From contig CADCDP010000005.1 of the NCBI GenBank assembly GCA_902800305.1, positions 1-64,000 of the forward strand: DNA of 64,000 nt, in the 5' to 3' direction. The stretch comes from an uncultured Bacteroidales bacterium (GTDB taxonomy: Bacteria > Bacteroidota > Bacteroidia > Bacteroidales > Bacteroidaceae). The notes beneath the pieces are model-generated. The model saw only the letters and a list, made by a program, of their open reading frames with translations. It had not been told where the DNA came from and did not search any database. Position numbers and translations under genes: made by a program. This document shows positions 21,773 through 30,995 of this stretch, one piece after another; the stretch's first letter is position 1; the number at the start of each line of letters is the position of its first letter.

Positions 21773-23824
21773 TTATTGGAGGCGGAAGGTGACGGGAATG
21801 ACGTATTTCATCCTTACCTGTTTACCTCGTTGTTTTGCTGGCTCCCATTTGGGCATGAGCTTCACGACGCGTATGGCTTCGTCTTCGAGAAGTTTTGTGC
21901 ATGTCTGTAATTCCTCTGGAGTAGCTGTGACCTCAATGCCTTCTCTGATTTTCGCTGCTGTGACTGTTATCATATCGGAGAGTGTGATGCCATTCGTGTT
22001 GGTGGCCTTGTTTTCGAGCACTTTGAAGCTGCTGAGTGAGCCGTCTTTCTCGACGATGAACTGTAGGATGATGCGCGACTGAATGCCATTTTCGACGGCT
22101 TCCTTGGGATAGCGGAGGTTGCGGGAGAGGAATTCCATCATGGCTCCTTGTCCGCCCGGGTACTTGGCAGGGTCTTCGCATACATCGAAGAGAGGATCTT
22201 CGTCTTCATAGACAGTCTTTCCTTCCACGACGACTTTCTTCACGGTCTTTCCGTTGATGGTGACGGTGCCATCCTCATGTTGCTCTACACCTGGCAGTTT
22301 GGCAAGCACGGTGTCTTTAGGAAGTGCTGCGAATTTCTTGATTTCGATGCAGATGACACCGTTCTTAGCTTTATCTCCCCATCGTTCAATGGCGGCAGCG
22401 GAGTTGGGTTGATAGACATAGACAGCTGCAATGTCTTCCTTGCTCTTGATGTTGAGCAGTTTGAGCATGTCGTCATCTTCAAATACGTTGACTTCCTTGC
22501 CGAGTTTGGAAACATCGACTTCGACAATCTTGCCATCTACGATGAAGAGAGGTTCCTTGCCGTCTTTGTTGATGGAAACCTTGTACGTTGTGAAGCAGAT
22601 GATGCCCTTTTTGTCTTTGTAGTTGTACTTGGCCGTTCCGTTTGGTGTTTTGAGCAGAGAGAAGGATTCGAATGAGTTGTAGTTTCTTACTTCCTCCTCG
22701 GTGGCGGGGCGGTCATCGATGAAGATGTATTCATAGGTGCAGTTGAAGTCCTTGTCGCAGTCGGCAGGCTCCCCTTTGTGGTCGAAACCAACGATTCTGC
22801 CGTATTGGTCTCTCACAGGATGGATAGTGAAGGGAGTCTTGTCGTCGGTGCTCATGGCCTCAACCGTTTCTGCCGTTGTTGTGAGGACTTTCTCTTTCAC
22901 CTCGTTGAAGGTAGGCACTTCCTTCTTCTCTAAGGTTGTCACCATGTCTTCTATGGGGTCGGTCTCGGTAGGTGTGGCGAAGGCATTGATGGTCAATGCC
23001 ACCACGGGGATGGCGCAGAGTGCTTTGAGCATTCCCCATTTGGTCTTTGGTTTCTGGTACATCATAAGGATACGTTTTTTGAGTGAGCCGTGATTCAGAT
23101 TGTTGGTGAAAGGCTGCAGACGGTCGCCGACTACCTTTATCACGAGAAGTTGTTGATATGTTTTTGCATCGATGCCTTGGTTGATGACTGCCTGGTCTGC
23201 CTCATATTCATGCACGGCCTTGAGGTCGCGGCTGAGGAACCAGATGAAGGGGTTGAACCATTGGAGGGTTTTTACGCACTGGAGCAACAGGAGGTCGTAG
23301 GTGTGACCCAGGCGGATGTGCTCCTGCTCGTGGGTGAGGATATATGGACGGCTCGTCTCGTAGTCTTTCACGCTCATGACGATGAAACGGAAGATGCTGA
23401 ACGGGGGCACGTCGCAGCTGTGCAGGATGATGGTGTTGCCGCGCGAGTCGGTGTGACGGATGCCGTTGCGCATGAAGCGGATGAGGGAGACGGCTTGCAC
23501 GAGGGTGATGATGATGAGGGTGGCGACTCCTGCCAGATATAGCCACGTGAGTGCTTGCATCCACGTGATGCTTTGTGTGTGCTGTGCCGTGACGATGATG
23601 GGCGTGGTGTCCTGCTCGATGTAGGTCTGCATCAGGTGGACTTCTTCGTTTAGTGCCGTGGGATGGGAGGTGGTGAAGTGGAACAGCGGCATGACGAGCG
23701 ACACGAGCATGATGCCCACCAGCATGAAGCGGTTGAACCGATGGAAGGTTTCTTTGCTGAGGAAGACGAAGAAACAGCTGTATAGGAGTGCCAGTGTGAT
23801 GGCTGATTTGATGACGTACAACAT
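21773..23824 (-). CDS. BlaR1-like M56 membrane peptidase with TonB-like C-terminal domain
   Basis: 683 residues. There are several N-terminal membrane segments (about 5-25, 33-50, 95-115), then the M56 zinc site HEQEH (165-169) with the third ligand near EYEAD (206-210), and another membrane segment near residue 280. A long periplasmic part follows. The last 130 residues have a TonB_C pattern, starting YPGGQGAMMEFLSRNLRYPK and ending MPKWEPAKQRGKQVRMKYVI. In BlaR1-BlaI systems the peptidase senses a signal and relieves the repressor; in Bacteroidota these pairs are widespread and not limited to beta-lactams. The repressor gene lies upstream, 56 bases away. Confidence 0.85.
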   Translation of the reverse strand: MLYVIKSAITLALLYSCFFVFLSKETFHRFNRFMLVGIMLVSLVMPLFHFTTSHPTALNEEVHLMQTYIEQDTTPIIVTAQHTQSITWMQALTWLYLAGVATLIIITLVQAVSLIRFMRNGIRHTDSRGNTIILHSCDVPPFSIFRFIVMSVKDYETSRPYILTHEQEHIRLGHTYDLLLLQCVKTLQWFNPFIWFLSRDLKAVHEYEADQAVINQGIDAKTYQQLLVIKVVGDRLQPFTNNLNHGSLKKRILMMYQKPKTKWGMLKALCAIPVVALTINAFATPTETDPIEDMVTTLEKKEVPTFNEVKEKVLTTTAETVEAMSTDDKTPFTIHPVRDQYGRIVGFDHKGEPADCDKDFNCTYEYIFIDDRPATEEEVRNYNSFESFSLLKTPNGTAKYNYKDKKGIICFTTYKVSINKDGKEPLFIVDGKIVEVDVSKLGKEVNVFEDDDMLKLLNIKSKEDIAAVYVYQPNSAAAIERWGDKAKNGVICIEIKKFAALPKDTVLAKLPGVEQHEDGTVTINGKTVKKVVVEGKTVYEDEDPLFDVCEDPAKYPGGQGAMMEFLSRNLRYPKEAVENGIQSRIILQFIVEKDGSLSSFKVLENKATNTNGITLSDMITVTAAKIREGIEVTATPEELQTCTKLLEDEAIRVVKLMPKWEPAKQRGKQVRMKYVIPVTFRLQ

Positions 23825-23880
23825 AATAGTGATTTACAATTTGACAATGTACAATTTACATTTTATTTAGTAATTTGACA

Positions 23881-24267
23881 TTATTTATTTTTAATGAGTT
23901 CTACGATTTCTGCAAGGTCTTCGTCCGACACTTCTTCCTGTTTGGCGAAGAAGGAGAGCATGGACTTCAGCGAGCCAGCGAAGAAAGTGGTCTTCACTTC
24001 CTTCATCACGCGGTTGGTGTATGCCTCGCGACTGATGAGCGGTGTGAACACGAAGGTTTTGCCGCCTCCTTCCTGCTTGCGCGACTGGATGAAGCCTTTG
24101 TTCGTCAGAATCTTCAGAAACGTAGCGATGGTGGAGTAAGCGGGTTTCGGCTCAGGGTACTGCTCAATGATTTCGTGAGTGGTCATACCCTCCCCTTTGT
24201 CCCAAAGCACGTTCATGATGTCCATTTCGGCTTTGGTGAGTGTTCTTTCTTCGTTGTGCTGTTTCAT
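23881..24267 (-). CDS. BlaI/MecI-family transcriptional repressor
   Basis: 128 residues from MKQHNEERTLTKAEM at 24267; an upstream in-frame ATG would place the promoter inside the gene. The winged-helix body reads KAEMDIMNVLWDKGEGMTTH, then YSTIATFLKILTNKGFIQSR, as in BlaI/MecI/CopY regulators, with a C-terminal dimerisation helix set. It probably represses its own operon through the dyads at 24271-24286 and 24304-24319 and is inactivated after signalling by the M56 peptidase downstream. Confidence 0.9.
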   Translation of the reverse strand: MKQHNEERTLTKAEMDIMNVLWDKGEGMTTHEIIEQYPEPKPAYSTIATFLKILTNKGFIQSRKQEGGGKTFVFTPLISREAYTNRVMKEVKTTFFAGSLKSMLSFFAKQEEVSDEDLAEIVELIKNK

Positions 24268-24270
24268 CTT

Positions 24271-24319
24271 ATCTAAAGTTTTAGTTTTACGGTTGCAAAG
24301 GTAATCTAAACTTTTAGAT
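24271..24319 (-). promoter_or_regulatory. Promoter flanked by two BlaI-type operators
   Basis: The -7 box TACCTTTG is at 24296-24303 (minus). ATCTAAACTTTTAGAT (24304-24319) is a perfect 7-bp dyad with a 2-base spacer, and ATCTAAAGTTTTAGTT (24271-24286) is a near copy. The two sites bracket the -7 box, the placement expected for repression. Confidence 0.65.
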
Positions 24320-24461
24320 AATATCAAATAAAAAGCAAGAAAAATGAATGTCAAACGAAAAGTTTAACCTTTTTTGTTAGATATTGGAGCACTTTTATTA
24401 GATATTAAGATTTGATAGGAGAAGGAACACGAAAAAAGAAGGTTATAGAAAGTGAAAAAGT

Positions 24462-24549
24462 AAAAGTGAAAAGTGAAAAATTTGCTACCGCACTAGTACG
24501 CTAACTGTTGGCGGCTGATGCGGTAGCAAATTTTTCACTTTTCACTTTT
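24462..24549. repeat. Long inverted repeat with simple-repeat arms
   Basis: A 31-base arm (24462-24492) is perfectly repeated inverted at 24519-24549 with a 26-base loop. The arms are made of AAAAGTG words plus AATTTGCTACCGCA. It lies between the htpX stop and the blaI promoter. No gene is present in 24320-24576. Confidence 0.85.
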
Positions 24550-24576
24550 CACTTTTACTTTTACTTTTACCTTCCA

Positions 24577-25581
24577 TCAAAATTGTTCCAGTATTCTAAT
24601 TCTCTCTTCAGTGCTTGGATGGGTACTGAAGAGAGATTGGAGGTTGTCGAAGAAACTTTGTTTGAGCTTCTTCGGATGGATGATGTAAAGTTGGGCAATG
24701 TCCTCGCGGTCGATGTGTCCGAGTCCTGGACGGGAAGAAATCTTACGGAGGGCAGAGGCGAGGGCACGAGGATTGCGTGTCAGTTCGGCACCGCCTGCAT
24801 CAGCCATGAACTCACGTTTGCGAGAGATGGCAAAGCGTGTGAGTAAGGTGAGGAAGTAGGCGATAGCAGCACAGATGATGGCAGCAATAACGACCACGAT
24901 GACAGCCACACCCCCATTGCCTTTGCTGTTCGAACGGCGTGACGAACTGAAGCCTCCCCAGAGGAAGGCACGGAGTATGCCACGGGTGAGCAAGGTGAGC
25001 AGGGTGGAGAGAATGCCGACAAAGACAATGCTGATAATGAGCACCTTGGTGTCTCGGTTGCGGATGTGGGTCAGTTCGTGCGCAATCACACCCTCCAATT
25101 CGGCATCGTCCAGATAGTCGATGATGCCACGTGTCAGCGTCACCGTGTACGATTTCTTGTTAATGCCCGATGCAAAGGCGTTCAGTTGTGGGTCATCGAT
25201 GATGTTTACCTTCGGCATAGGCATACCGCAGCTCATGCAGAGGTTCTCCACGAGATTGTACACACGTGGATTCTCTCTGCGTTCCAGCGGCTTGGCTCCT
25301 GTGGCATGTTGAATCATCTGGGCATTGAACGTGTAAGCGATGGCGAGCCAGATGCCCACAATGATGACAGCCCACGGTGCCCAGCCGAGCCACGTCTTGT
25401 TGATGATGTCGTAGTCGAGGTAAAGCTGTTCGTTGCCATACATGTCGTAGGCGCTTTGGAGACCGAACACACAGCAGAACACCCACAGCATTCCGAGGAT
25501 AATGCACGGGAACATCAGGAGCAGCACCATGCTGTTCCAGTTGTTCCGTGCGATTTGAGTTTGTATGCCGACGTACTGCAT
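24577..25581 (-). CDS. htpX: HtpX-like M48 zinc metalloprotease
   Basis: 334 residues. Membrane segments at about 17-42 and 68-88, then the M48 site HELTH (168-172) within LEGVIAHELTHIRNRD. Two further membrane segments (about 183-205 and 225-245) and a conserved FMADAGGAELTRNP bearing the third zinc ligand follow. HtpX proteases degrade damaged membrane proteins. It is paired with lemA (eight bases), the common Bacteroidota arrangement. Confidence 0.92.
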   Translation of the reverse strand: MQYVGIQTQIARNNWNSMVLLLMFPCIILGMLWVFCCVFGLQSAYDMYGNEQLYLDYDIINKTWLGWAPWAVIIVGIWLAIAYTFNAQMIQHATGAKPLERRENPRVYNLVENLCMSCGMPMPKVNIIDDPQLNAFASGINKKSYTVTLTRGIIDYLDDAELEGVIAHELTHIRNRDTKVLIISIVFVGILSTLLTLLTRGILRAFLWGGFSSSRRSNSKGNGGVAVIVVVIAAIICAAIAYFLTLLTRFAISRKREFMADAGGAELTRNPRALASALRKISSRPGLGHIDREDIAQLYIIHPKKLKQSFFDNLQSLFSTHPSTEERIRILEQF

Positions 25582-25589
25582 TCGGGCTT

Positions 25590-26153
25590 TTAAAACTTAA
25601 TTTCAGGTGCTTTCTCCACGGCGGCACGCTGTGAAGCCTCAATCTCGTACATGGCCTCTTTGTGGAAGCCGAACATGCCAGCAAGGATGTTGTTGGGGAA
25701 AGTCTGCACAGCGTTGTTCAACTCGCGAGTGGCAGAGTTGAAGAAGCGACGCACAGCAGCCAACTTGTTCTCAATGTCCGAAAGTTCCCCCTGCAACTGC
25801 ATGAAGTTCTGGTTTGCCTTCAGATCGGGATAAGCCTCCACCTGCACCTTCAGTCCTGCCAGAGCCGAAGTGAGTTGCTGGTCAGCCTTGATTTTGTCGT
25901 CGATGCTGGTGGCACTCATGGCAGCAGAACGTGCGGCGGTGATAGATTCGAGCAACCCTTTCTCGTGTTCGGCATAGCCCTTCACGGTAGCGACGAGTTG
26001 AGGAACAAGGTCGTAGCGTTGCTTCAACTGTACATCGATGTCAGCGAAAGCGTTCTCACGATTGTTGCGAAGTTTCACAAGGTTGTTGTAGATTCCGATA
26101 ACGAAAACAACAAGCACGGCGATAACCGCAATGATGATGAATGTAATACTCAT
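25590..26153 (-). CDS. lemA: LemA family protein
   Basis: 187 residues, normal length. An N-terminal membrane anchor (SITFIIIAVIAVLVVFVIGI) is followed by the LemA helical bundle: YNNLVKLRNNRENAFADIDV, QRYDLVPQLVATVKGY, and FNSATRELNNAVQTFPNNIL. LemA proteins sit in the membrane facing the periplasm, with unknown biochemistry, and occur next to M48 proteases as here. Confidence 0.95.
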   Translation of the reverse strand: MSITFIIIAVIAVLVVFVIGIYNNLVKLRNNRENAFADIDVQLKQRYDLVPQLVATVKGYAEHEKGLLESITAARSAAMSATSIDDKIKADQQLTSALAGLKVQVEAYPDLKANQNFMQLQGELSDIENKLAAVRRFFNSATRELNNAVQTFPNNILAGMFGFHKEAMYEIEASQRAAVEKAPEIKF

Positions 26154-26225
26154 AGTTGTTGATAATTTAATAGTTTAGTAGAATATAGTTATGAATATAA
26201 TCCTCAGGCAAGTCAAGATGCACCT

Positions 26226-28226
26226 TCACTTCACGATGACAAATCCTCCTTGGTCGGCCATCGTCACGCTAACAGCTTTGGGGTTGCTGACCTTCAGCTC
26301 AGACTTCTGAGGTTCGCGGTCTTTGAGGTTGTCGCTGTAGAGGGTGACGCGGTCACCCTTGGTGAGCATGGGGAGATTGAGTTTGAGGGTGAGGGGGGCA
26401 CCTGTAGCGTTGTTGCCAGCGATGTACCATGTGTCGGCATGGCGACGGGCGAGGACGCAGTACTTGCCTGGATAACCATCGAGGAAGAGGGTCTCGTCCC
26501 ATGTGGTGGGCACTTGACGGAGGAAGTCCATGCTGACGGCTGGTGCTGGGGCACCTTCCTCGGTGGGCTTCATGTCTTTCGTTGCCTCTGTGGGGAGATT
26601 TTCGGGGGTGATGGCAAAGTTCTGGATGGGGTTCTGGAAGAGGATGCACGTGGCGAGTTCGTGGCAATCGGTGGTCCTGCGGATGTTGCCACCCTTGTTG
26701 CCCTTGCGGATGTGGCGATTCATGAAGCAGCCTCCGAACTCCATGCAGCCGATGGTGTTGCGGATGAAGGGGTGTGTGGCGGCATCTTTAGCTTCTTTGT
26801 CAGCCGCACCTTGGGAGAAGTAGATGTTCTCGGAGGCCAGCACCGCCTCGCTACCCACATAGTTGGGGTACATACGTTCCCAACCACGAGGGATAGTACA
26901 ACCGTGGAAGATGACCATGATGCCGTAGTCGTCAGCATCGGAGAGGATGGCTTCATAGAGGCGCATGGTCTCCTGCTTGTCGCCGCCGAAGAAATCGACT
27001 TTGATGCCTTTCACGCCCATGAGGTTCATCCAGCGCATGTACTGCTTGCGCACGATGGGGTCGCTCATGATGTTGATGGGGCCTTGCTCGATGTCGTTCC
27101 ACCAACCGCTGGAGCTGTACCAAAGGAACACGTCAACACCCTGGCTCTGGGCATACTTCACCAATTGCTCCATCTTCTCTACGCCGATGTTGGTGTCCCA
27201 CCAGTTGTCGATGAGCACATACTTGAAGCCCATGTCCTTGGCTAACTGGATGTACTTCACTTGGTCATCGTAGTTGATGGAGTTATCCTGCCAAACTATC
27301 CAGCTCCATGTGCCTTTGCCATATTCATAATGATGGGGACTGTCATAACGGGGGGTGACGTAATCCCAGGGGATAGTGGTCTCCACGATGGGCTTCAGCG
27401 AAGTGCCCACGGTGATGGTGCGCCAAGGGGTTGCACCTGGCAAGGCAAAAGCTGGCTCCACAGTACCGTTGCCACCATTCTCTTCTGCCATCGGGAACTC
27501 CACGGTGTAGAGTCCGTCACCCTTCATGTCGGAGAGGCGAGAGGCACAATAGCGAGAATCGACACCTGTTTCAGAAACCAAAGCCCATGCGTCTCCGATG
27601 TGGAAGAGGCATGGGAAGGTGTAGCCGTGTCCATAGCCACTCTTCTTGTTCATCGGTTCGTCATAGCCGTAACCCTCTTCGTAGCTGGGTTTCGTACCCT
27701 TCCAGCCAATCATGGCATCCGACTGAGGGGTGAGGAAAGTGGTGGTTTGACTGGGGAAGTCGAAACCTGTTGCCTCCTTCATGATGCGGATGGAGAACTT
27801 CTTTTCGTTCTGACGGCTGGGATGGTTGGGGATGACGTAGCGGAACGCCACATCATTGTTGGAGACACGGAAATCCACGTCGAAGGGCATCCCCTTGTCA
27901 TTCTTCAGCGTCACCACCAGTTGGTTGGCATCAACATGGACATGGCTGAATTTCGAGCGCGTGAGGTCATAGTTGAACTCCAAATGGTTTTCCTTCTTTC
28001 CGTCGAACGTGATGCCCTGCGAGAAGTCGCCGTGGTCGGCCACAAAGCCGAGGGGACTTTCATCAAGCACCTGCTTGTCGTCGTACTTCACTTCGTAGAT
28101 GGGCTTTCCAGCCTTCACATCCACATTCACTTTCAGTCGTCCGTCAGGACTGGCCACACTGGCCACCTGTGCCGACATGCTCATCGATGCCAGCATCAGG
28201 GATAGGAACAAAATCTGTTTCTTCAT
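26226..28226 (-). CDS. Glycoside hydrolase family 97 (alpha-glucosidase/alpha-galactosidase)
   Basis: 666 residues with signal peptide (MKKQILFLSLMLASMSMSAQ). N-terminal beta-sandwich to about 270 (SPLGFVADHGDFSQ), central barrel with KYVLIDNWWD (336-344) and GIKVDFFGGDKQ (407-418), and C-terminal beta domain. The Asp at about 411 in KVDFF is where retaining, galactosidase-type GH97 enzymes have their nucleophile. Inverting SusB-type enzymes use Glu elsewhere, so a retaining alpha-galactosidase is favoured. It is exported to the periplasm. The nrnA gene ends four bases upstream, so they share a transcript. Confidence 0.9.
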   Translation of the reverse strand: MKKQILFLSLMLASMSMSAQVASVASPDGRLKVNVDVKAGKPIYEVKYDDKQVLDESPLGFVADHGDFSQGITFDGKKENHLEFNYDLTRSKFSHVHVDANQLVVTLKNDKGMPFDVDFRVSNNDVAFRYVIPNHPSRQNEKKFSIRIMKEATGFDFPSQTTTFLTPQSDAMIGWKGTKPSYEEGYGYDEPMNKKSGYGHGYTFPCLFHIGDAWALVSETGVDSRYCASRLSDMKGDGLYTVEFPMAEENGGNGTVEPAFALPGATPWRTITVGTSLKPIVETTIPWDYVTPRYDSPHHYEYGKGTWSWIVWQDNSINYDDQVKYIQLAKDMGFKYVLIDNWWDTNIGVEKMEQLVKYAQSQGVDVFLWYSSSGWWNDIEQGPINIMSDPIVRKQYMRWMNLMGVKGIKVDFFGGDKQETMRLYEAILSDADDYGIMVIFHGCTIPRGWERMYPNYVGSEAVLASENIYFSQGAADKEAKDAATHPFIRNTIGCMEFGGCFMNRHIRKGNKGGNIRRTTDCHELATCILFQNPIQNFAITPENLPTEATKDMKPTEEGAPAPAVSMDFLRQVPTTWDETLFLDGYPGKYCVLARRHADTWYIAGNNATGAPLTLKLNLPMLTKGDRVTLYSDNLKDREPQKSELKVSNPKAVSVTMADQGGFVIVK

Positions 28227-28230
28227 ATTC

Positions 28231-29313
28231 TTATTGGTTTTGGTTTTCCTTCATCTCTTCCGCAGAAGGCTCTGGAGCGTCCGCAAGCCGTTCCCGCCAA
28301 ACCTCCAATGCCTTCATGGTTATCTCGATGGCTTCTTCCATCGTACACTCCAACGTGCCACCAGCCGCATTCTTGTGACCACCGCCGTTGAAGAACTGCT
28401 CGCAGAATTCGTTGCAGGGCAAATCATCTACGGAACGGGTGGAAACTCGGATGAGCGGTCGCTCGGTGTCTTCACGAAGGGCGATGCTCAGTTTGTGCTT
28501 CTTGATTTGCAACGGCATGTTCACCACTCCCTCCATGTCGCCCTTCATGTAGTGGAACTGTGCCAGTTCCTCCTTCCTAATGGCGAAAAGCGAGGCGTGG
28601 AGGTCGGGAAAGACCTGCAATTTCTCGTAGAGCACATAACCGATGAACTTGAGTCGGTCAGCCGAATAGTTGTTCTGGATGTTGCGGTTAATCTTATCCT
28701 TGTCGATGCCCCTTCTCAGCAACTCGCTGATGATGACGAAGATGTCGGGGTCGTTGCTGTTGAAGGAGAAGAAACCTGTGTCGGTTGCCATGCCAGCGTA
28801 GAGGTCTTCGGCAGCCGAAAAAGTGATGTTCTTCGTTTCGCCCATGGCATCCAGCAGACGAAACAGCAGTTCGCTGGTGCTGCTCAGTTCAGGATGCGAG
28901 ATGATGTGTCCGAACTGCTTGCGGTCGGGGTCAAGGTGGTGGTCGATGAGCAGTCGCTTGCAGTGCATCCGTCCCACCGCAACGCCGAGGTCGTCGATGC
29001 GGCGCATATCGTTGAAGTCGAGACAGCAGATGAGGTCGGCCATCTTCAACGCTGTGTAGGAAGCAGCCTTCTGACGCTCAAACATCAGAATCTTATCGGC
29101 ATCCTTCATCCAATGCAGGAAGTCGGGGAAATAGTTCGGCACGACGACCGTCACCTGCTTCCCCTTCCGTTTCAGATACTCATATAACGCCAGCGACGAC
29201 CCGATTGCATCGCCGTCGGGAGACGTGTGACACACCACCACCACGTTCCGGCACTCTTCAAAGTCTTTCTTCGCTATCGCCACCTCTTGCGGCGTAATCA
29301 CTCTTTTCAACAT
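28231..29313 (-). CDS. nrnA: DHH/DHHA1 phosphoesterase, NrnA-type nanoRNase/pAp phosphatase
   Basis: 360 residues. DHH motifs: CHTSPDGDAIGSSLALYEYL (motif with DGDA), CCLDFND, LLIDHHLDPD (the DHH triad), and ATDTGFFSFNSNDPDI. The DHHA1 part has the RNA-binding signature NGGGHKNAAGG near the C-terminus. NrnA degrades 2-5-mer RNA and can dephosphorylate pAp. A promoter box lies 26 bases upstream. Confidence 0.92.
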   Translation of the reverse strand: MLKRVITPQEVAIAKKDFEECRNVVVVCHTSPDGDAIGSSLALYEYLKRKGKQVTVVVPNYFPDFLHWMKDADKILMFERQKAASYTALKMADLICCLDFNDMRRIDDLGVAVGRMHCKRLLIDHHLDPDRKQFGHIISHPELSSTSELLFRLLDAMGETKNITFSAAEDLYAGMATDTGFFSFNSNDPDIFVIISELLRRGIDKDKINRNIQNNYSADRLKFIGYVLYEKLQVFPDLHASLFAIRKEELAQFHYMKGDMEGVVNMPLQIKKHKLSIALREDTERPLIRVSTRSVDDLPCNEFCEQFFNGGGHKNAAGGTLECTMEEAIEITMKALEVWRERLADAPEPSAEEMKENQNQ

Positions 29314-29338
29314 GTCAGCTTATTTCTGTTTTACGCCT

Positions 29339-29346
29339 CAAAGATA
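29339..29346 (-). promoter_or_regulatory. -7 box of nrnA-GH97
   Basis: TATCTTTG on the minus strand, 26 bases before the nrnA start. Confidence 0.6.
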
Positions 29347-29410
29347 CGACCTTTTTCTGAGATATACACAAAAAAGAGGCTAAAAACACGTATGTTAGAA
29401 AATAAATGTG

Positions 29411-29418
29411 TAACTTTG
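29411..29418 (+). promoter_or_regulatory. -7 box of the coiled-coil/rpe/comEC unit
   Basis: TAACTTTG, 22 bases before the ATG at 29440; it rules out the longer open frame starting at 29227. Confidence 0.7.
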
Positions 29419-29439
29419 CGACCATATTGCGACGTTATT

Positions 29440-30351
29440 ATGGAAGAACAAACAGAAACAGGCATCCGAAAAAACTACACAGGGCTTATCGTCTTGGGCA
29501 TCCTCGTGGCACTCATTGCCATCGCAGCAGCCGTGCTCAGCTACCACTTCCTCTACGCCAAACCACTCTTGCAGGAAAACGAAGAGTTGAAGGAGTTGGC
29601 TGAACTGGAGAAGCAGGAGATGGAGAACCAGTACAAGGAATTTGACATACAATACGAGATGCTGCAAAGCCAGCTGAGCAACGACAGCCTCATTGCACAG
29701 ATAGAGAACGAACGCCGTCACACCCAACAACTGCTCGAAGAACTGGAGCGCACGAAAGCCACCGATGCCGCCGAAATCAAGCGTCTGAAAGCTGAGATTG
29801 CCTCGCTGAGGGAGGTGCTACGGAACTACATCATGCAGGTGGATTCGCTCAACCGCATCAACCAGTCGCTCAACGAGGAGAACACGCAGATGAAGGAACA
29901 AATCAGCGTGGCCAACACCCAAATCTCCGACCTATCCACCGAGCGCAACCAACTGAAAGACAAGGTGAGCATCGCCGCCCAACTCGATGCCACAGGTTTC
30001 TGGGTGACTCCGAAGAACAAGAAGAGCAAGGACACCCAGAAGGTGAAGGAAGTGAAGAAACTCGCCTTCGGGTTCACCATCGTAAAGAATGTGACCGCAC
30101 AAAACGGACAGCGCATAATCTATGCCCGCATCCTCAAGCCCGACAACTCCGTGATGGGCAAGAAGGGCACATTCGCCTACGAGAACACCCAACTCGAATA
30201 CACCGAAAAGAAATATGTTGACTACACAGGCGAAGAAGAGAAGGTGACCATGTACAGCGACGTGACCGAATACCTCGAAGCTGGCACCTACCAACTCTTC
30301 ATCTTCTGCGACGACCAAATGATAGGACAAACAAGTTTTACACTGAAATGA
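29440..30351 (+). CDS. Membrane-anchored coiled-coil protein of unknown function
   Basis: 303 residues from MEEQTETGIRKNYTG. One membrane segment at about 16-40 (LIVLGILVALIAIAAAVLSY), a long coiled coil (about 45-190, rich in Glu/Leu heptads), and a C-terminal beta domain (about 225-303, with FGFTIVKNVTAQNGQRIIYA and YTGEEEKVTMYSDV). The family is widespread in Bacteroidota next to rpe but has no assigned role that I know. It overlaps rpe by four bases (ATGA). Confidence 0.8.
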   Translation: MEEQTETGIRKNYTGLIVLGILVALIAIAAAVLSYHFLYAKPLLQENEELKELAELEKQEMENQYKEFDIQYEMLQSQLSNDSLIAQIENERRHTQQLLEELERTKATDAAEIKRLKAEIASLREVLRNYIMQVDSLNRINQSLNEENTQMKEQISVANTQISDLSTERNQLKDKVSIAAQLDATGFWVTPKNKKSKDTQKVKEVKKLAFGFTIVKNVTAQNGQRIIYARILKPDNSVMGKKGTFAYENTQLEYTEKKYVDYTGEEEKVTMYSDVTEYLEAGTYQLFIFCDDQMIGQTSFTLK

Positions 30352-30995
30352 CCAAAGTATCTCCCTCCCTCTTGGCAGCTGACTTTGCCAACCTGACCAA
30401 GGACATTGACATGATTAACCGAAGCGAAGCCGACTGGCTCCACCTCGACGTGATGGACGGCGTGTTTGTGCCGAACATCAGTTTTGGTTTCCCCGTGCTC
30501 GAAGCCGTGGCGAAGATTTGCAAGAAGCCCCTCGACGTGCATCTGATGATTGTTGACCCAGGCAAGTTCACCGAGCAAGTGAAAGCCCTCGGAGCCTACA
30601 TGATGAACGTACACTATGAGGCTTGCACCCACCTCCACCGCACCATCCAGCAGATACACGCCGCTGGCATGAAGGCAGGCGTGACGCTCAATCCCCACAC
30701 CCCTGTCTGTGTGCTCGAAGACATCATCCAAGACGTGGACATGGTGCTCCTGATGACCGTCAACCCAGGCTTTGGCGGGCAGAAATTCATCGAGCATTCC
30801 ATCGACAAAGTGCGTCGCCTCCGAGCACTCATCCAGCAAACAGGCAGCCACGCCCTCATCGAAGTGGATGGCGGTGTGAACGGCGACACTGGCCATCGTC
30901 TCGTCCAAGCAGGAGTTGATGTGCTCGTCGCTGGCAGCTACGTGTTCGGAGCAGCACAACCCGAAGAACGCATCAAAGAACTGAAGAGCCTCTGA
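30348..30995 (+). CDS. rpe: Ribulose-phosphate 3-epimerase
   Basis: 215 residues, full length. TIM barrel signatures: VSPSLLAADFANL, WLHLDVMDGVFVPNISFG (metal ligands His/Asp), LDVHLMIVDP, VLLMTVNPGFGGQKFI (phosphate grip), and EVDGGVNGDTG. The enzyme interconverts ribulose-5-P and xylulose-5-P in the pentose phosphate pathway. It overlaps the upstream gene by four bases and comEC by one. Confidence 0.97.
   Translation: MTKVSPSLLAADFANLTKDIDMINRSEADWLHLDVMDGVFVPNISFGFPVLEAVAKICKKPLDVHLMIVDPGKFTEQVKALGAYMMNVHYEACTHLHRTIQQIHAAGMKAGVTLNPHTPVCVLEDIIQDVDMVLLMTVNPGFGGQKFIEHSIDKVRRLRALIQQTGSHALIEVDGGVNGDTGHRLVQAGVDVLVAGSYVFGAAQPEERIKELKSL

Noticed and set aside
26250-27245. 331-residue open frame on the plus strand opposite GH97
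   Set aside because: Composition typical of an antisense frame (Val/His/Glu-rich) and fully overlapped by a clear GH97 gene.
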